Shown piece by piece: positions 22,051 through 31,554 of a stretch of 31,554 bases of DNA. Position 1 is the stretch's first letter; every line of letters begins with the position of its first letter. Origin of the DNA: CAMENZ01 sp041854955 (GTDB lineage Bacteria; Bacillota; Clostridia; Peptostreptococcales; Anaerovoracaceae); assembly GCA_041854955.1 (NCBI GenBank), contig JBHADF010000007.1:1-31554 (forward strand). Reading direction: 5' to 3'. The notes beneath the pieces were generated by a model, which saw only the letters and a list, made by a program, of their open reading frames with translations, ran no database searches and had not been told where the DNA came from. The position numbers were made by a program, and so were the translations under genes.

Positions 22051-23757
22051 ATGATGAAATTCAGGGAAATACCCTATAATAGATATGATGTGGAACAGTT
22101 GAAGACCTCCATGGCAGAGGCTACGGAAAAGCTGAAGGCGGCCGGTAGCTACGAAGAAGCCAAGGAAGTTTTTTTGTCCGTAGAAAAGCTTAAGGACCAC
22201 TGGGGTACATCTTCAACCTTAGCAGAGATAAGACATTCCATAGATACGAGAGACAGCTTCTATGACGCGGAGGTTTCCTTCTGGGACGGAGCAAATCCCG
22301 AAATAGAGGAATACCAGCAGGCTTTCAAGGAAGCCTTGCTCAAGACTCCCTTCAGAGGAGATTTTGAAAAGGAATACGGAGATTTGATGTTCCTCAATGT
22401 GGAGATCGCTCTGAAAGCATTTTCCCCGGAAATTATAGGGGACATGCAGGCGGAGAACGATCTGAGCCACGAGTATCAGGCTCTCATAGCATCTGCTCAG
22501 ATTCCCTTTGAAGGAAAGAATTACACACTCTCTCAGATGACACCCTTAAAGACGGATAAGGATGATGAAAGAAGACTGGCAGCTTGGAAGGCGGAAGGAA
22601 AGTGGTTTAAGGAAAACCAGCCCGCCCTGGACAGAATCTATGACAAGCTTACTCATCTCAGAGACACAATGGGCAAGAAATTAGGCTACGAAGGCTATAC
22701 CACTTTGGGATACTATCGCATGGGAAGAAACTGCTATACCAAGGCCGATGTGGAGAAATTCCGCAGCGCCGTGGTTAAATACATAGTTCCCGTAGCCGAA
22801 AAGATATTTAAGAAGCAGGCGGAGAGAATGGGCAAAGAATACCCCATGAGCTACTCCGATAACAATTTGGAATTCCGTTCCGGAAATCCCAGACCCAGCG
22901 GCACTGCCGATGACGTGCTTAAAGCAGGAAAGAAGTTCTACGACGAGCTTTCCCCGGAGACTTCGGAGTTTTTCAACATGATGTTGGACAGAGAGCTGAT
23001 GGATGTGCTTTCCACAGAGGGAAAGGCCGGCGGCGGATATTGCACAGGCCTGCCCGACTATAAAGTGCCCTTCATCTTTGCTAACTTTAACGGTACTCAG
23101 GGAGATGTAGAGGTGGTTACCCACGAAGCCGGTCACGCCTTTGCCGACTATATGAACAGGGACAGAATTCCCGGCGATTATCGTTGGCCCAGCATGGAAG
23201 GCTGTGAGGTCCACTCCATGAGCATGGAATTCCTGGCATGGCCTTGGTCGGAAGACTTCTTCGGAGCCGATGCGGACAAATTCCGCTACAGCCATTTAGC
23301 TTCCGCTCTCAAGTTCATACCCTACGGAACCATGGTAGACCACTTCCAACACGAGGTATACGAAAAGCCGGAAATGAGCCCTGCCGAAAGACACGCACTT
23401 TGGAAAAAGCTGGTGGCAACCTATCAGCCTTGGATGAAGCTGGACGGAGACATCCCCTTCTATTCCGAGGGACAGGGCTGGCAGAGACAAGCTCATATCT
23501 ATGAGATGCCTTTCTACTACATAGACTACTGCCTAGCTCAAACTGTGGCTTTACAGTTCTGGGCTATGATGCAAAAGGACTTCAAGAACGCGTGGGAACA
23601 CTATATGGCTTATACTCGCCAAGGCGGAAGCAAAGTATTTACGGAGCTTCTGAAAAATGCCGGTCTGGACAGCCCCTTCGATGAGGCCTGCCTGAGAGGT
23701 GTAAGCGACGTGGCTCTCCAATGGCTGGAGGCCTTTGACAGCGACAAGCTGGTGTAA
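22051..23757 (+). CDS. M3-family oligoendopeptidase (PepF-like)
   Basis: Cytoplasmic zinc metallopeptidase that cleaves short peptides, 568 residues, normal for the family. The zinc site is HEAGH (358-362) in VVTHEAGHAFADYM. The third ligand is expected at Glu386 in EGCEVHSMSMEFL. The C-terminal YIDYCLAQTVALQFW and DSPFDEACLRGV stretches are typical of M3 oligoendopeptidases. It is preceded by its own promoter. ATG at 22051 or the adjacent 22054 could start it, with AAAGGTGG upstream. The Opp importer begins 0.6 kb downstream, so a peptide uptake and degradation pairing is a reasonable inference. Confidence 0.93.
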   Translation: MMKFREIPYNRYDVEQLKTSMAEATEKLKAAGSYEEAKEVFLSVEKLKDHWGTSSTLAEIRHSIDTRDSFYDAEVSFWDGANPEIEEYQQAFKEALLKTPFRGDFEKEYGDLMFLNVEIALKAFSPEIIGDMQAENDLSHEYQALIASAQIPFEGKNYTLSQMTPLKTDKDDERRLAAWKAEGKWFKENQPALDRIYDKLTHLRDTMGKKLGYEGYTTLGYYRMGRNCYTKADVEKFRSAVVKYIVPVAEKIFKKQAERMGKEYPMSYSDNNLEFRSGNPRPSGTADDVLKAGKKFYDELSPETSEFFNMMLDRELMDVLSTEGKAGGGYCTGLPDYKVPFIFANFNGTQGDVEVVTHEAGHAFADYMNRDRIPGDYRWPSMEGCEVHSMSMEFLAWPWSEDFFGADADKFRYSHLASALKFIPYGTMVDHFQHEVYEKPEMSPAERHALWKKLVATYQPWMKLDGDIPFYSEGQGWQRQAHIYEMPFYYIDYCLAQTVALQFWAMMQKDFKNAWEHYMAYTRQGGSKVFTELLKNAGLDSPFDEACLRGVSDVALQWLEAFDSDKLV

Positions 23758-23763
23758 GGGCTC

Positions 23764-24297
23764 ATGGCTGAAAAGAAAAAAGGCAAAAGAGCCTATCTGA
23801 ATGACTTTCATGTCAACCTGAAGGGTGAATACAGCTACGAAGGAAAGCATCTGGTCTTTAAAGGAACGGAAGCCGAAAGCAAGGCTGCTGCCCAAAGCCT
23901 TATGCTTCTGACTGCCCTATTGGCCCTGACAACCCTGGCAGGAGGCTTCTTAAACGGAGCAGGTATTACCAACAGTTTTTATGTAATCTTACCCTATGTG
24001 ATAGAGGTGGGAGGTTCGGGCTCTGCCCTGTGGACTGCCTTGTCCTTGGGAAGCAAGCCCTACAAGCTTAGACAGTATGTATATGACAGGACTGTGTTGA
24101 AGCTGCCGGGACGGGCTATGATCGCCCTGGTGGGTGCAGCTTCGGGCCTCATAGGCAATCTACTCTTTGTAATCCTTAACGGCTTTCAGGGAAAACTCTT
24201 GGCCACATTGGGATACATACTGCTTAAAGGAATTGCCCTTTTCTTGGCTTTTTACATAAAGGGCCGCGGGGAAGACCTGAAATATGATGTGGCTTAA
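23764..24297 (+). CDS. Small multi-pass membrane protein of unknown function
   Basis: 177 residues. A hydrophilic N-terminus of about 42 residues (KKKGKRAYLNDFHVNLKGEYSYEGKHLVF) is followed by four hydrophobic helices at about 45-68, 72-94, 117-138 and 144-164, with a basic loop between helices 2 and 3. No family is recognised. It starts 6 bases after the oligoendopeptidase stop with AAGGG as a weak SD, so it is cotranscribed with the peptidase. Low-complexity features are absent, and codon use matches its neighbours, so it is a real gene. Confidence 0.7.
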   Translation: MAEKKKGKRAYLNDFHVNLKGEYSYEGKHLVFKGTEAESKAAAQSLMLLTALLALTTLAGGFLNGAGITNSFYVILPYVIEVGGSGSALWTALSLGSKPYKLRQYVYDRTVLKLPGRAMIALVGAASGLIGNLLFVILNGFQGKLLATLGYILLKGIALFLAFYIKGRGEDLKYDVA

Positions 24298-24319
24298 AGG
24301 CAAGCCAATAAAATCGGTG

Positions 24320-24341
24320 TAAACGGAGTTATACTCGTTTA
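24320..24341. promoter_or_regulatory. Imperfect dyad upstream of the opp operon
   Basis: TAAACGGAGT (24320-24329) and ACTCGTTTA (24333-24341) pair over nine bases with one bulged G, loop TAT. It touches the -35 of the next promoter and lacks a T-run, so it is more operator-like than terminator-like. Confidence 0.4.
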
Positions 24342-24366
24342 ACATATTATCATTAGCTTTTATAAA
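24339..24366 (+). promoter_or_regulatory. Promoter of the opp substrate-binding protein gene
   Basis: -35 TTAACA (24339-24344), 16-base spacer, -10 TATAAA (24361-24366). SD AAAGGAGG lies before the ATG at 24393, so the leader is only about 20 bases. Confidence 0.5.
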
Positions 24367-24392
24367 ATTTCACGAGCTAAAGGAGGAAAAAA

Positions 24393-26657
24393 ATGAACAA
24401 GACAAAAAAAATCTTAGTAGCTGCACTTATACTCATGATGTGCTTCTACACACTTGCCGGCTGTACCGGTGGTTCATCAAAGAATGACACCCTGGTAGTC
24501 GGATATAGCAACTTCAACAGCAAGTTCTCCCAGTTCTTCTCGGAAACTGCTTATGACGAAGATGTATGGAAAATGACAGCATTGTCTCTCCTTCCCCAGG
24601 ACAGACAGGGCGCTATCCTTCTTCACAGTAAGGACGGAGAAGTAGTTCCTTACAACGGAAAGGACTACACATACAACGGACTTGCAGACTGTGAAATCAC
24701 AGAGCAGGAAGACGGAACCGTAACCTACGATTTCACCATGCGTGATGACGTTAAGTTCTCCGACGGAGAGCCCGTTACCGTAGATGACGTAATCTTCTCC
24801 ATGTACGCAATGGCAGACCCTACCTACACAGGAACATCCACATTCTTTGCTGTACCTATCAAGGGTATGGCGGAGTATCGTGCAGGTATGGACAGCAGAA
24901 CTAACCTGATTCTGGCTACAGAGAGAAAGGGCTACGAGGCCAACGATTCCTTCACACAGGAACAGTACGATGCTTTCTGGACAGCTTTCGATAAGGCCGG
25001 TGCAGATTTTGCCCAGTCCATCATCGACTACCTTGTAAATTCAGGCACCAATAAGGCTGAGGACTCCGTTGCAACTGCAGCTGCCAACTGGGGATATACC
25101 TTAAAGGATGATGCTACTACAGCTGACTTCTTTGCAGAAATGGTTAAAAACTACGGATATGACATTTCCGACAACGGAATCAATATGGAAAAGGCCAGCG
25201 ATGGATTCACTTCCTATCTTGATGCAGCTTTAGGCGATAAAGCCGCCGAAATGAGTGCCGGTGTTCAGACAGGAAAGTCCGCTTCCAAGATTGCCGGTAT
25301 CGAAAAGACAGGCGACAACACCCTCAGAGTTACTCTGACAAAGGTGGATGCTGCCGCAATCTATCAGCTTGCTGTTTATGTAGCACCTCTCCACTACTAT
25401 GGAGATAAGACTCAGTACGACTATGAAAATGACAAGTTCGGATTCCCTAAGGGCGACCTTTCCCTGATAAAGAAAAAGACTACAGCACCTATGGGTGCAG
25501 GTCCTTACAAGTTCGTTAAGTTTGAAAACGGTACTGTAAGATTTGAAGCTAATGAAAACTACTTCCTGGGAGCTCCTAAGATTAAGTACATGAACTTCTT
25601 AGAAACACAGGATACAGATAAGTTAAACGGTGTAACTACCGGAACTATCGACATCACAGACCCTTCCTTCTCCGCTGATACCGTTAAGGCTATCGAAAAG
25701 GCCAACGGTGGTGAGCTTAACGGAGACAAGGTTCAGGTCAGCACAGTTGACAACCTGGGCTACGGATATATCGGTATGAACTCACATAACGTATCCGTTA
25801 ACGACGAGCCCGGCTCAGCTGCTTCCAAGAACCTGAGAAAGGCTTTCGCTACCGTATTCGCAGCATACAGAGATGTAGCTATCGACTCATACTACGGCGA
25901 AGCTGCCGACGTAATCAACTATCCTATTTCCAACACTTCCTGGGCTGCACCTCAGACTACAGACGACGGATATAAGGTTGCTTTCTCCACAGATGTGGAC
26001 GGAAAGGATATCTACACTTCCGATATGAGCGCAGAAGATAAGTATGCTGCTGCCCTTAAGGCTGCATTAGGATACTTTGAAGCTGCAGGCTACACTGTAA
26101 AGGACGGAAAGATTACAGCTGCACCTAAGGGCGCAAAGATGGAATACGAAGCAATGATTCCTGCAGACGGAAAGGGAGATCACCCTACATTCATGGTATT
26201 CTCCGAATCCGCAAAGGCACTTGAAACTATCGGAATGAAGCTCATCGTGAATGACTTTGCAGACGGTTCCGCATTCTGGGACAAGATTGAAGCAAAGCAG
26301 GGCGAGATATGGGCTGCCGCATGGGGCGCTACTCCTGACCCGGATATGTACCAGATTTACTTCTCCGGCATGAACGGAATGAAGGAAGGCGGATCCAACT
26401 ACATGTACCAGATTGCCGACAAGAAGCTGAATCAGCTTATCTTGGACGCTCGTGCATCCTTCGACACCACTTATCGTAAGTCAGTATACAAGGCTTGCCT
26501 TGATATTATCGTAGATTGGGCAGTAGAGGTTCCTGTATACCAGAGACAGAATGCTATCGCATTTAACCCTCAGAAGGTAAACATGGAAACTATGACACCT
26601 GATATCACAACTTTCTATAATTGGTATTCAGAGATTCAAAACATTGAGATGAAATAG
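24393..26657 (+). CDS. Oligopeptide ABC transporter substrate-binding lipoprotein
   Basis: Extracellular peptide receptor anchored by lipid, SBP family 5 (OppA/DppA type). 754 residues, about 150-200 longer than usual. A signal peptide with lipobox LAGC puts the lipidated cysteine at residue 24. Early family features are DDVKFSDGEPVTVDDVIFSMYAM, and later GAGPYKFVKFENGTVRFEANENYFLGAPKI. Extra length lies partly at about 170-310, a Thr/Asp/Ala-rich insert before the GAGPY motif. Strong SD AAAGGAGG, a GC-biased codon choice and a following hairpin suggest high expression. It is first in the opp gene set. Peptides are the likely ligand, since nickel or sugar ligands have different gene partners, but the specificity is not visible. 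Confidence 0.92.
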   Translation: MNKTKKILVAALILMMCFYTLAGCTGGSSKNDTLVVGYSNFNSKFSQFFSETAYDEDVWKMTALSLLPQDRQGAILLHSKDGEVVPYNGKDYTYNGLADCEITEQEDGTVTYDFTMRDDVKFSDGEPVTVDDVIFSMYAMADPTYTGTSTFFAVPIKGMAEYRAGMDSRTNLILATERKGYEANDSFTQEQYDAFWTAFDKAGADFAQSIIDYLVNSGTNKAEDSVATAAANWGYTLKDDATTADFFAEMVKNYGYDISDNGINMEKASDGFTSYLDAALGDKAAEMSAGVQTGKSASKIAGIEKTGDNTLRVTLTKVDAAAIYQLAVYVAPLHYYGDKTQYDYENDKFGFPKGDLSLIKKKTTAPMGAGPYKFVKFENGTVRFEANENYFLGAPKIKYMNFLETQDTDKLNGVTTGTIDITDPSFSADTVKAIEKANGGELNGDKVQVSTVDNLGYGYIGMNSHNVSVNDEPGSAASKNLRKAFATVFAAYRDVAIDSYYGEAADVINYPISNTSWAAPQTTDDGYKVAFSTDVDGKDIYTSDMSAEDKYAAALKAALGYFEAAGYTVKDGKITAAPKGAKMEYEAMIPADGKGDHPTFMVFSESAKALETIGMKLIVNDFADGSAFWDKIEAKQGEIWAAAWGATPDPDMYQIYFSGMNGMKEGGSNYMYQIADKKLNQLILDARASFDTTYRKSVYKACLDIIVDWAVEVPVYQRQNAIAFNPQKVNMETMTPDITTFYNWYSEIQNIEMK

Positions 26658-26690
26658 TCCGAAAGACTAAAAAGTTTCATATGTGTATAG

Positions 26691-26724
26691 GTAAAACCAG
26701 CGGCCTGAAGGCCGCCGGTTTTAC
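26691..26724 (+). terminator. Hairpin/terminator between the binding protein and permease genes
   Basis: GTAAAACC (26691-26698) and GGTTTTAC (26717-26724) enclose GCGGCC/GGCCGC with loop TGAA and one A-C mismatch. The T-run is inside the 3' arm, so termination is probably partial. Such a stem commonly raises the binding-protein message over the permease message. Confidence 0.7.
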
Positions 26725-26733
26725 TGTTATAAA
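26705..26733 (+). promoter_or_regulatory. Possible second opp promoter before the permease genes
   Basis: Extended -10 TGTTATAAA (26725-26733). The -35 would be CTGAAG (26705-26710), 17 bases upstream and inside the preceding hairpin loop. It could give independent expression of the membrane components. Confidence 0.4.
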
Positions 26734-26779
26734 GCTACATATCAAGGAGAAGCATCCGTGCTTTTGCTTGATGTGTAGC
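26734..26779 (+). other. Long leader stem-loop before the first permease gene
   Basis: GCTACATATCAAG (26734-26746) and CTTGATGTGTAGC (26767-26779) pair over 13 positions with one G-T/A-type wobble, and AAGCA (26750-26754)/TGCTT (26759-26763) extends it inside. No T-run follows. It would lie at the very 5' end of a transcript from the promoter at 26705-26733, as a stabiliser or a control element. Confidence 0.55.
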
Positions 26780-26809
26780 AAATTCTAACATCAGAACGGA
26801 GGATTAAAA

Positions 26810-27796
26810 GTGCGTAAATATGTACTAAGAAGAGTCCTTATTTCAGTGGTTATCTTATTTTTTGTAGCATTTATCATCTATGCTTTGATGAGAAGCTTGC
26901 CGACTTCATATATTGAGAGCATCGCTCGCCAGAAGTCCATGCAGCCTAACTCAAAGTCCTTTGAGGAATGGATGGAACAATTGACTGCAATGTATAACTT
27001 GGATAAGGAGATTGTACCAGGTTTCTTTGCTTGGCTGGGACAAGCGTTAATGGGGAAATTCGGCGACAGCTGGGTTTATACTGTCCCTGTAATTCAGAAA
27101 TTCAATGAAACCGTATGGCTGTCGTTTACAATGGGGCTCATAGCCTTTTTCCTGGAGATTGTTATAGCAATCCCTTTAGGAATAGTAGCAGCCACAAAAC
27201 AATACAGCAAAGCCGACTATACTATTTCCATAGTGGCCTTGGCGGGTATTTCACTGCCCACCTTCTTCTTTGCATCGCTGCTCAAGCTGTTATTCAGCGT
27301 AAAGCTGGGATGGTTTGATCTCTATGGCTTGGTCGGAAGAGATTTTGATACCCTATCAGCTTTCGGAAAACTGATGGATATGGGAAATCATTTGGTATTA
27401 CCTATAATTACCTTAGTGGTAATCAGCATGGGTTCCCTTATGCGTTACACCAGAACCAATATGCTGGAAGTCCTTAATGCGGACTTTGTCCGTACAGCAA
27501 GGGCTAAAGGCTTATCCGAAAAAAGGGTTATCTATCATCACGCATTCAGAAATACATTGATACCCTTGATTACAATAATCGGCGGTTCTTTGCCGGGACT
27601 GTTTTCGGGAGCACTTATAACAGAAACCTTGTTCGGAATCACAGGTATAGGATATGTTTCCTTCCACGCCATGACGGCGGGAGATATACCCTTCTCCATG
27701 TTTTACTTGGTATTCATATCTGTATTGACCCTTTTGGGAAATCTGATTTCGGATATATTATATGCCGTGGTAGACCCACGAGTTAGAATTGCGTAG
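26810..27796 (+). CDS. Oligopeptide ABC transporter permease (OppB/DppB type)
   Basis: Inner-membrane subunit of the peptide importer, 328 residues, six helices, normal length. The N-terminal helix is RRVLISVVILFFVAFIIYALMRSLP. The BPD permease EAA loop is seen as DFVRTARAKGLSEKRVIYHHAFRNTLIPLITIIG (near 225-258), which docks on the ATPases. The C-terminus IRILYAVVDPRVR-type ending (SDILYAVVDPRVRIA) is typical. The start is GTG at 26810 with SD CGGAGG 6-7 bases upstream. No ATG fits better. The next gene begins 10 bases after the stop, with its SD AGGAGG overlapping this 3' end. Confidence 0.95.
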   Translation: MRKYVLRRVLISVVILFFVAFIIYALMRSLPTSYIESIARQKSMQPNSKSFEEWMEQLTAMYNLDKEIVPGFFAWLGQALMGKFGDSWVYTVPVIQKFNETVWLSFTMGLIAFFLEIVIAIPLGIVAATKQYSKADYTISIVALAGISLPTFFFASLLKLLFSVKLGWFDLYGLVGRDFDTLSAFGKLMDMGNHLVLPIITLVVISMGSLMRYTRTNMLEVLNADFVRTARAKGLSEKRVIYHHAFRNTLIPLITIIGGSLPGLFSGALITETLFGITGIGYVSFHAMTAGDIPFSMFYLVFISVLTLLGNLISDILYAVVDPRVRIA

Positions 27797-27806
27797 GAGG
27801 GCTGAA

Positions 27807-29480
27807 ATGAATAAAGACGAAAAAGAAATGAAAAATACTCAGCCGGCACCTGCAAAAGAAAAATATTCCTTAAACGATGACCGACGTGTAAAGGTTCTCA
27901 CCCCGGGAGCTTTAGTAGCCAAGAGATTCTTCAGAAACAGAATCGCCGTTATCGGTATGGCTATCTTGATATTCATGTTTGCCTTCTCCTTCATAGGAGG
28001 CATAATTTCTCCTTACGGCCAGAACCAATTCTTCTATCGTGAAGAAGCCCAGCGAAAAGAATTCGCTGCAGTCACAGAAAATAAGGATTTCCGTTACGCT
28101 ACAAAGGACAGCGCTCGCTTTGACTCTGCCGTACAGGCTCAGACTATGCTGGCAGTAATCCAGTCCAAGGACGGCTTCAGCTATGACGGAACTCCCTATA
28201 CCGTAAAGGAAGAAGGAAAAGACTTCTACAGCGTTTCCGTAAGAGGACAGATTGTAGGTATCGCCTTCAAGGATATAGTAAACTCCACCACCGGTGCGGA
28301 CCAGTTCTCCTTTGAATTCAAGTATGAAGCACTGAAAGCCTTTTCCGGTGAAAAGGAGTCCTTTAAGGCTGACGGAGCAAAATATACCCTTGACGAGATG
28401 GGCAATATTTTGAAGGATGACAAAGAAGTAGCCTATGTCAGCCGATATATCGTTAAGGCTCTCATGCCGGATATAACCCTCACAAGAGACTTTAAGGATA
28501 AGCTGTTAGGCGCCATTGAGGCTGGAGAAGAGAAATTCTCCTATACGGATGCAAACCTTGTAATAGCAGATGAAGAGCCTGAAATGCCGGCCGGCACCGA
28601 AGGCACAACCGACGACACCTTGACTGTTATGCCGGATAGTGAGGCTGCTGTAGAAGAGCCTGCTACAGAGGATACAGCCACTGCCGAATACGACATCGTA
28701 TACAAGGCTTCCAAGAGCACTTGGGAAATCCTTCAGTCAAAGGATACGCATAAGTATGATACCTATTCGGAACCCAGCGCAAAACACTGGCTCGGTACGG
28801 ATAAATACGGTATGGACATGCTCACCCGTCTCATGTACGGCGGAAGAGTATCCCTACTCATAGGCTTCATAGTAGTTATTATAGAGACGGCAATCGGAGT
28901 AATTATGGGAGGAATCGCCGGATACTTCGGAGGTTGGGTAGACGGACTTATCATGCGTCTGGTAGACGTGTTCTACTGCTTGCCTTCCATGCCTATAATA
29001 ATCATCCTTGGAGCAGCTATGGATGCTCAGCGAGTCGATCCGACCATGCGAATGGTTTATTTGATGCTCATACTGGGAATACTGGGATGGGCGGCTATGG
29101 CGAGAATCGTAAGAGGTCAGATTTTGACCCTGAGAGAGCAGGAATTCATGACTGCGACAGAGGCGACGGGTATCAAGGTTTCCAGCAGAATATTCAAGCA
29201 TCTCATACCTAACGTAATACCTCAGCTCATAGTAAACTGCACCATGTCCCTTGGCGGTGTTATCATAACAGAGGCAACCCTTTCCTTCTTAGGTCTGGGA
29301 GTAAAATTCCCCTTCGCTTCTTGGGGTAATATCATCAACGATGTTAACAACACCTTCGTGTTGACCACCTATTGGTTCATATGGATACCTGCAGGCGTAT
29401 TGCTGCTCCTCACTGTATTGGCCTTCAACCTGGTAGGTGACGGACTTCGTGACGCCTTTGACCCTAAGATGAAGAGATAG
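27807..29480 (+). CDS. Oligopeptide ABC transporter permease (OppC/DppC type) with a large extracellular insert
   Basis: Second membrane subunit, 557 residues where 290-350 is usual. The OppC N-terminal segment and TM1 (about 47-66) are followed by some 250 extra residues before the family motif HWLGTDKYGMDMLTRLMYGGRVSLLIGF (about 327-354). Five more helices and the EAA loop QEFMTATEATGIKVSSRIFKHLIPNVIPQLIV follow. The insert is predicted extracellular. It contains two similar units (about 123-158 and 185-216, both F-x-x-D-G-x-x-Y-T-x-x-E) and a very acidic Glu/Thr/Ala linker (about 253-295). It could touch the binding protein or the wall. ATG at 27807 with SD AGGAGGG is better than the upstream frame start at 27789. 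Confidence 0.92.
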   Translation: MNKDEKEMKNTQPAPAKEKYSLNDDRRVKVLTPGALVAKRFFRNRIAVIGMAILIFMFAFSFIGGIISPYGQNQFFYREEAQRKEFAAVTENKDFRYATKDSARFDSAVQAQTMLAVIQSKDGFSYDGTPYTVKEEGKDFYSVSVRGQIVGIAFKDIVNSTTGADQFSFEFKYEALKAFSGEKESFKADGAKYTLDEMGNILKDDKEVAYVSRYIVKALMPDITLTRDFKDKLLGAIEAGEEKFSYTDANLVIADEEPEMPAGTEGTTDDTLTVMPDSEAAVEEPATEDTATAEYDIVYKASKSTWEILQSKDTHKYDTYSEPSAKHWLGTDKYGMDMLTRLMYGGRVSLLIGFIVVIIETAIGVIMGGIAGYFGGWVDGLIMRLVDVFYCLPSMPIIIILGAAMDAQRVDPTMRMVYLMLILGILGWAAMARIVRGQILTLREQEFMTATEATGIKVSSRIFKHLIPNVIPQLIVNCTMSLGGVIITEATLSFLGLGVKFPFASWGNIINDVNNTFVLTTYWFIWIPAGVLLLLTVLAFNLVGDGLRDAFDPKMKR

Positions 29481-29495
29481 AAAGGAGGGATTTTG

Positions 29496-30646
29496 ATGGC
29501 AAAGAAAAAAGACGATGGTTATTTATCTGCGAAAGAATCCCGACGCATAGCCAGGGAAAACCGCAAGATAACGGACCGGTTAGAAAAGCAATACAAGCGT
29601 AAGAACGTTCCCGAGAGTGAATATCTCACAGAAATGGGAGATAAGAGCAATGCTTTGGAAATCATAGATTTGCGTACCCACTTCTTCTCTGATGTAGGTG
29701 TGGTAAAGGCTGTAGACGGAGTATCCTTCAATGTGCCCATCGGTAAAACTGTAGGTGTAGTTGGAGAATCCGGCTGCGGAAAATCCGTAACAAGCCTTTC
29801 TATAATGCAGCTGCTTCAGCGTCCTCAGGGACAGATAGTGGGCGGAAACATAAAGCTTAACTTAGGCGAAAAGGCCTTCGACATACCCAAGGTACCTATC
29901 GAAGTTATGCAGAAGCTGAGAGGAAATCATATCTCTATGATTTTCCAGGAGCCTATGACCAGCTTGAATCCGGTACTTAGAATAGGTGAGCAGATTGAAG
30001 AGGTTATAGCTCTCCACGATGGCGAAGGAAAGACTGCTGAGGACATCAAAGCCAGAACCTTGGAGCTCTTGGAAATGGTAGGAATCGCCAACAGCAACGG
30101 CGTCTACTCCATGTTCCCCCACGAGCTTTCCGGAGGAATGAGACAGCGTGTTATGATTTCCATAGCTTTGGCCTGCAACCCTAAGGTAATCATAGCCGAC
30201 GAGCCTACCACAGCTCTGGACGTTACCATTCAGGCACAGATTTTAGACCTGCTGAGAAGCTTAAAGGATAAGATAAATTCCTCTATCGTGCTCATCACCC
30301 ATGACTTGGGCGTAATAGCCGAGATGGCGGATTTTGTGGTAGTAATGTATGCGGGAAGAGTAGTGGAAAAGGGAACGGCTCGGGAGATATTTGCAAATCC
30401 TGCCCACCCTTACACCATAGGACTTATGGCTTCCAAGCCGGTAGTAGGAAAGAAGGTAGACAAGCTTTACTCCATACCCGGTAAGGTTCCCAACCCTATC
30501 AACATGCCTAACTACTGCTATTTCAAGGATCGTTGCGAAATGTCAATAGACCGCTGCAACGGAGAGTACCCTTGCGTGGTTAAGCTCAGCGACACCCATG
30601 AGGTTAGCTGCTATCGCTACTATGAAGGAGAGGAGGGTGCAAAATA

Positions 30647-30647
<1 letters not shown>
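29496..30647 (+). CDS. Oligopeptide ABC transporter ATP-binding protein (OppD/DppD type)
   Basis: Cytoplasmic ATPase of the importer, 383 residues. Walker A GESGCGKSVT (90-99), Q-loop MIFQEPMTSLNP (148-159), signature LSGGMRQR (211-218), Walker B VIIADEPTTALD (231-242), H-loop LITHDLG. The C-terminal oligopeptide/dipeptide region has the cysteine set CYFKDRCEMSIDRC plus YPC. About 50 basic, helical residues precede the normal start (AKKKDDGYLSAKESRRIARENRKITDRLEKQYKRK), longer than common OppD proteins. ATG at 29496 with AAAGGAGG is preferred to the TTG one codon earlier. It overlaps the next gene by one base (TAATG). Confidence 0.95.

Positions 30648-31554
<907 letters not shown>

Overview
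This window looks like chromosomal DNA from an anaerobic, low-to-mid GC Firmicute of the class Clostridia. The signs are strong AGGAGG-type ribosome binding sites, frequent AGA and ATA codons, Gram-positive style promoters (many with an extended -10, TGnTATAAT), intrinsic terminators, lipoprotein and Opp-type peptide transport genes, and a translation/termination gene cluster in an order close to the Bacillus/Clostridium rho-rpmE-prfA-prmC-tsaC-rpiB-upp neighbourhood. A placement near the Peptostreptococcales/Anaerovoracaceae is only a guess. I see no tRNA, rRNA, CRISPR array, prophage or insertion sequence. Almost everything is core genome.

Layout. 1-4.8 kb: the 3' end of asnS and its terminator, an EamA/DMT exporter, a LysO-type lysine exporter, then an EF-G-like GTPase (EF-G2 type) behind its own promoter. 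4.8-7.5 kb: a geranylgeranyl-reductase-family flavoprotein, a secreted putative cysteine peptidase with two fibronectin-III-like domains, and a cluster of short inverted repeats that runs into the end of that gene. 7.4-11.1 kb: radA with a strong promoter and a candidate LexA (SOS) operator, convergent with a two-component system (OmpR-type regulator and HAMP histidine kinase) on the minus strand. 11.2-15.2 kb: rho (lacking its usual N-terminal domain), yqhQ (DUF1385), prmC and a membrane-anchored protein in one tight operon. 15.2-16.9 kb: rpmE alone, then a DUF2249/AhpD-like plus DUF1858 gene pair and a 350-base gene-free stretch that is rich in inverted repeats and ends in a terminator. 16.97-21.9 kb: prfA, tsaC, rpiB, upp, tyrS and a small BFD-like iron-sulfur protein. 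21.9-24.3 kb: an M3 oligoendopeptidase and a small membrane protein. 24.3-31.55 kb: a complete Opp-type oligopeptide ABC importer (lipoprotein, two permeases, two ATPases), the last gene cut by the window edge.

How the genes work together. PrmC methylates the GGQ glutamine of release factors, including PrfA encoded here. Rho, RpmE, PrfA, TsaC, TyrS, AsnS and the EF-G-like protein all serve transcription termination or translation. The Opp importer would bring in peptides, and the neighbouring PepF-type oligoendopeptidase would cleave them, which suits a peptide-fermenting anaerobe.

The less ordinary items are: the inverted-repeat region 16626-16972, a possible 3'-UTR RNA with mutually exclusive stems; the repeat cluster 7093-7283 overlapping a coding end; the putative SOS box before radA; a 250-residue insert with an internal duplication in the OppC-type permease; the shortened Rho; and a repeated arrangement in which a promoter's -35 element lies inside the preceding terminator hairpin. 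I did not find a clear new multi-gene system.
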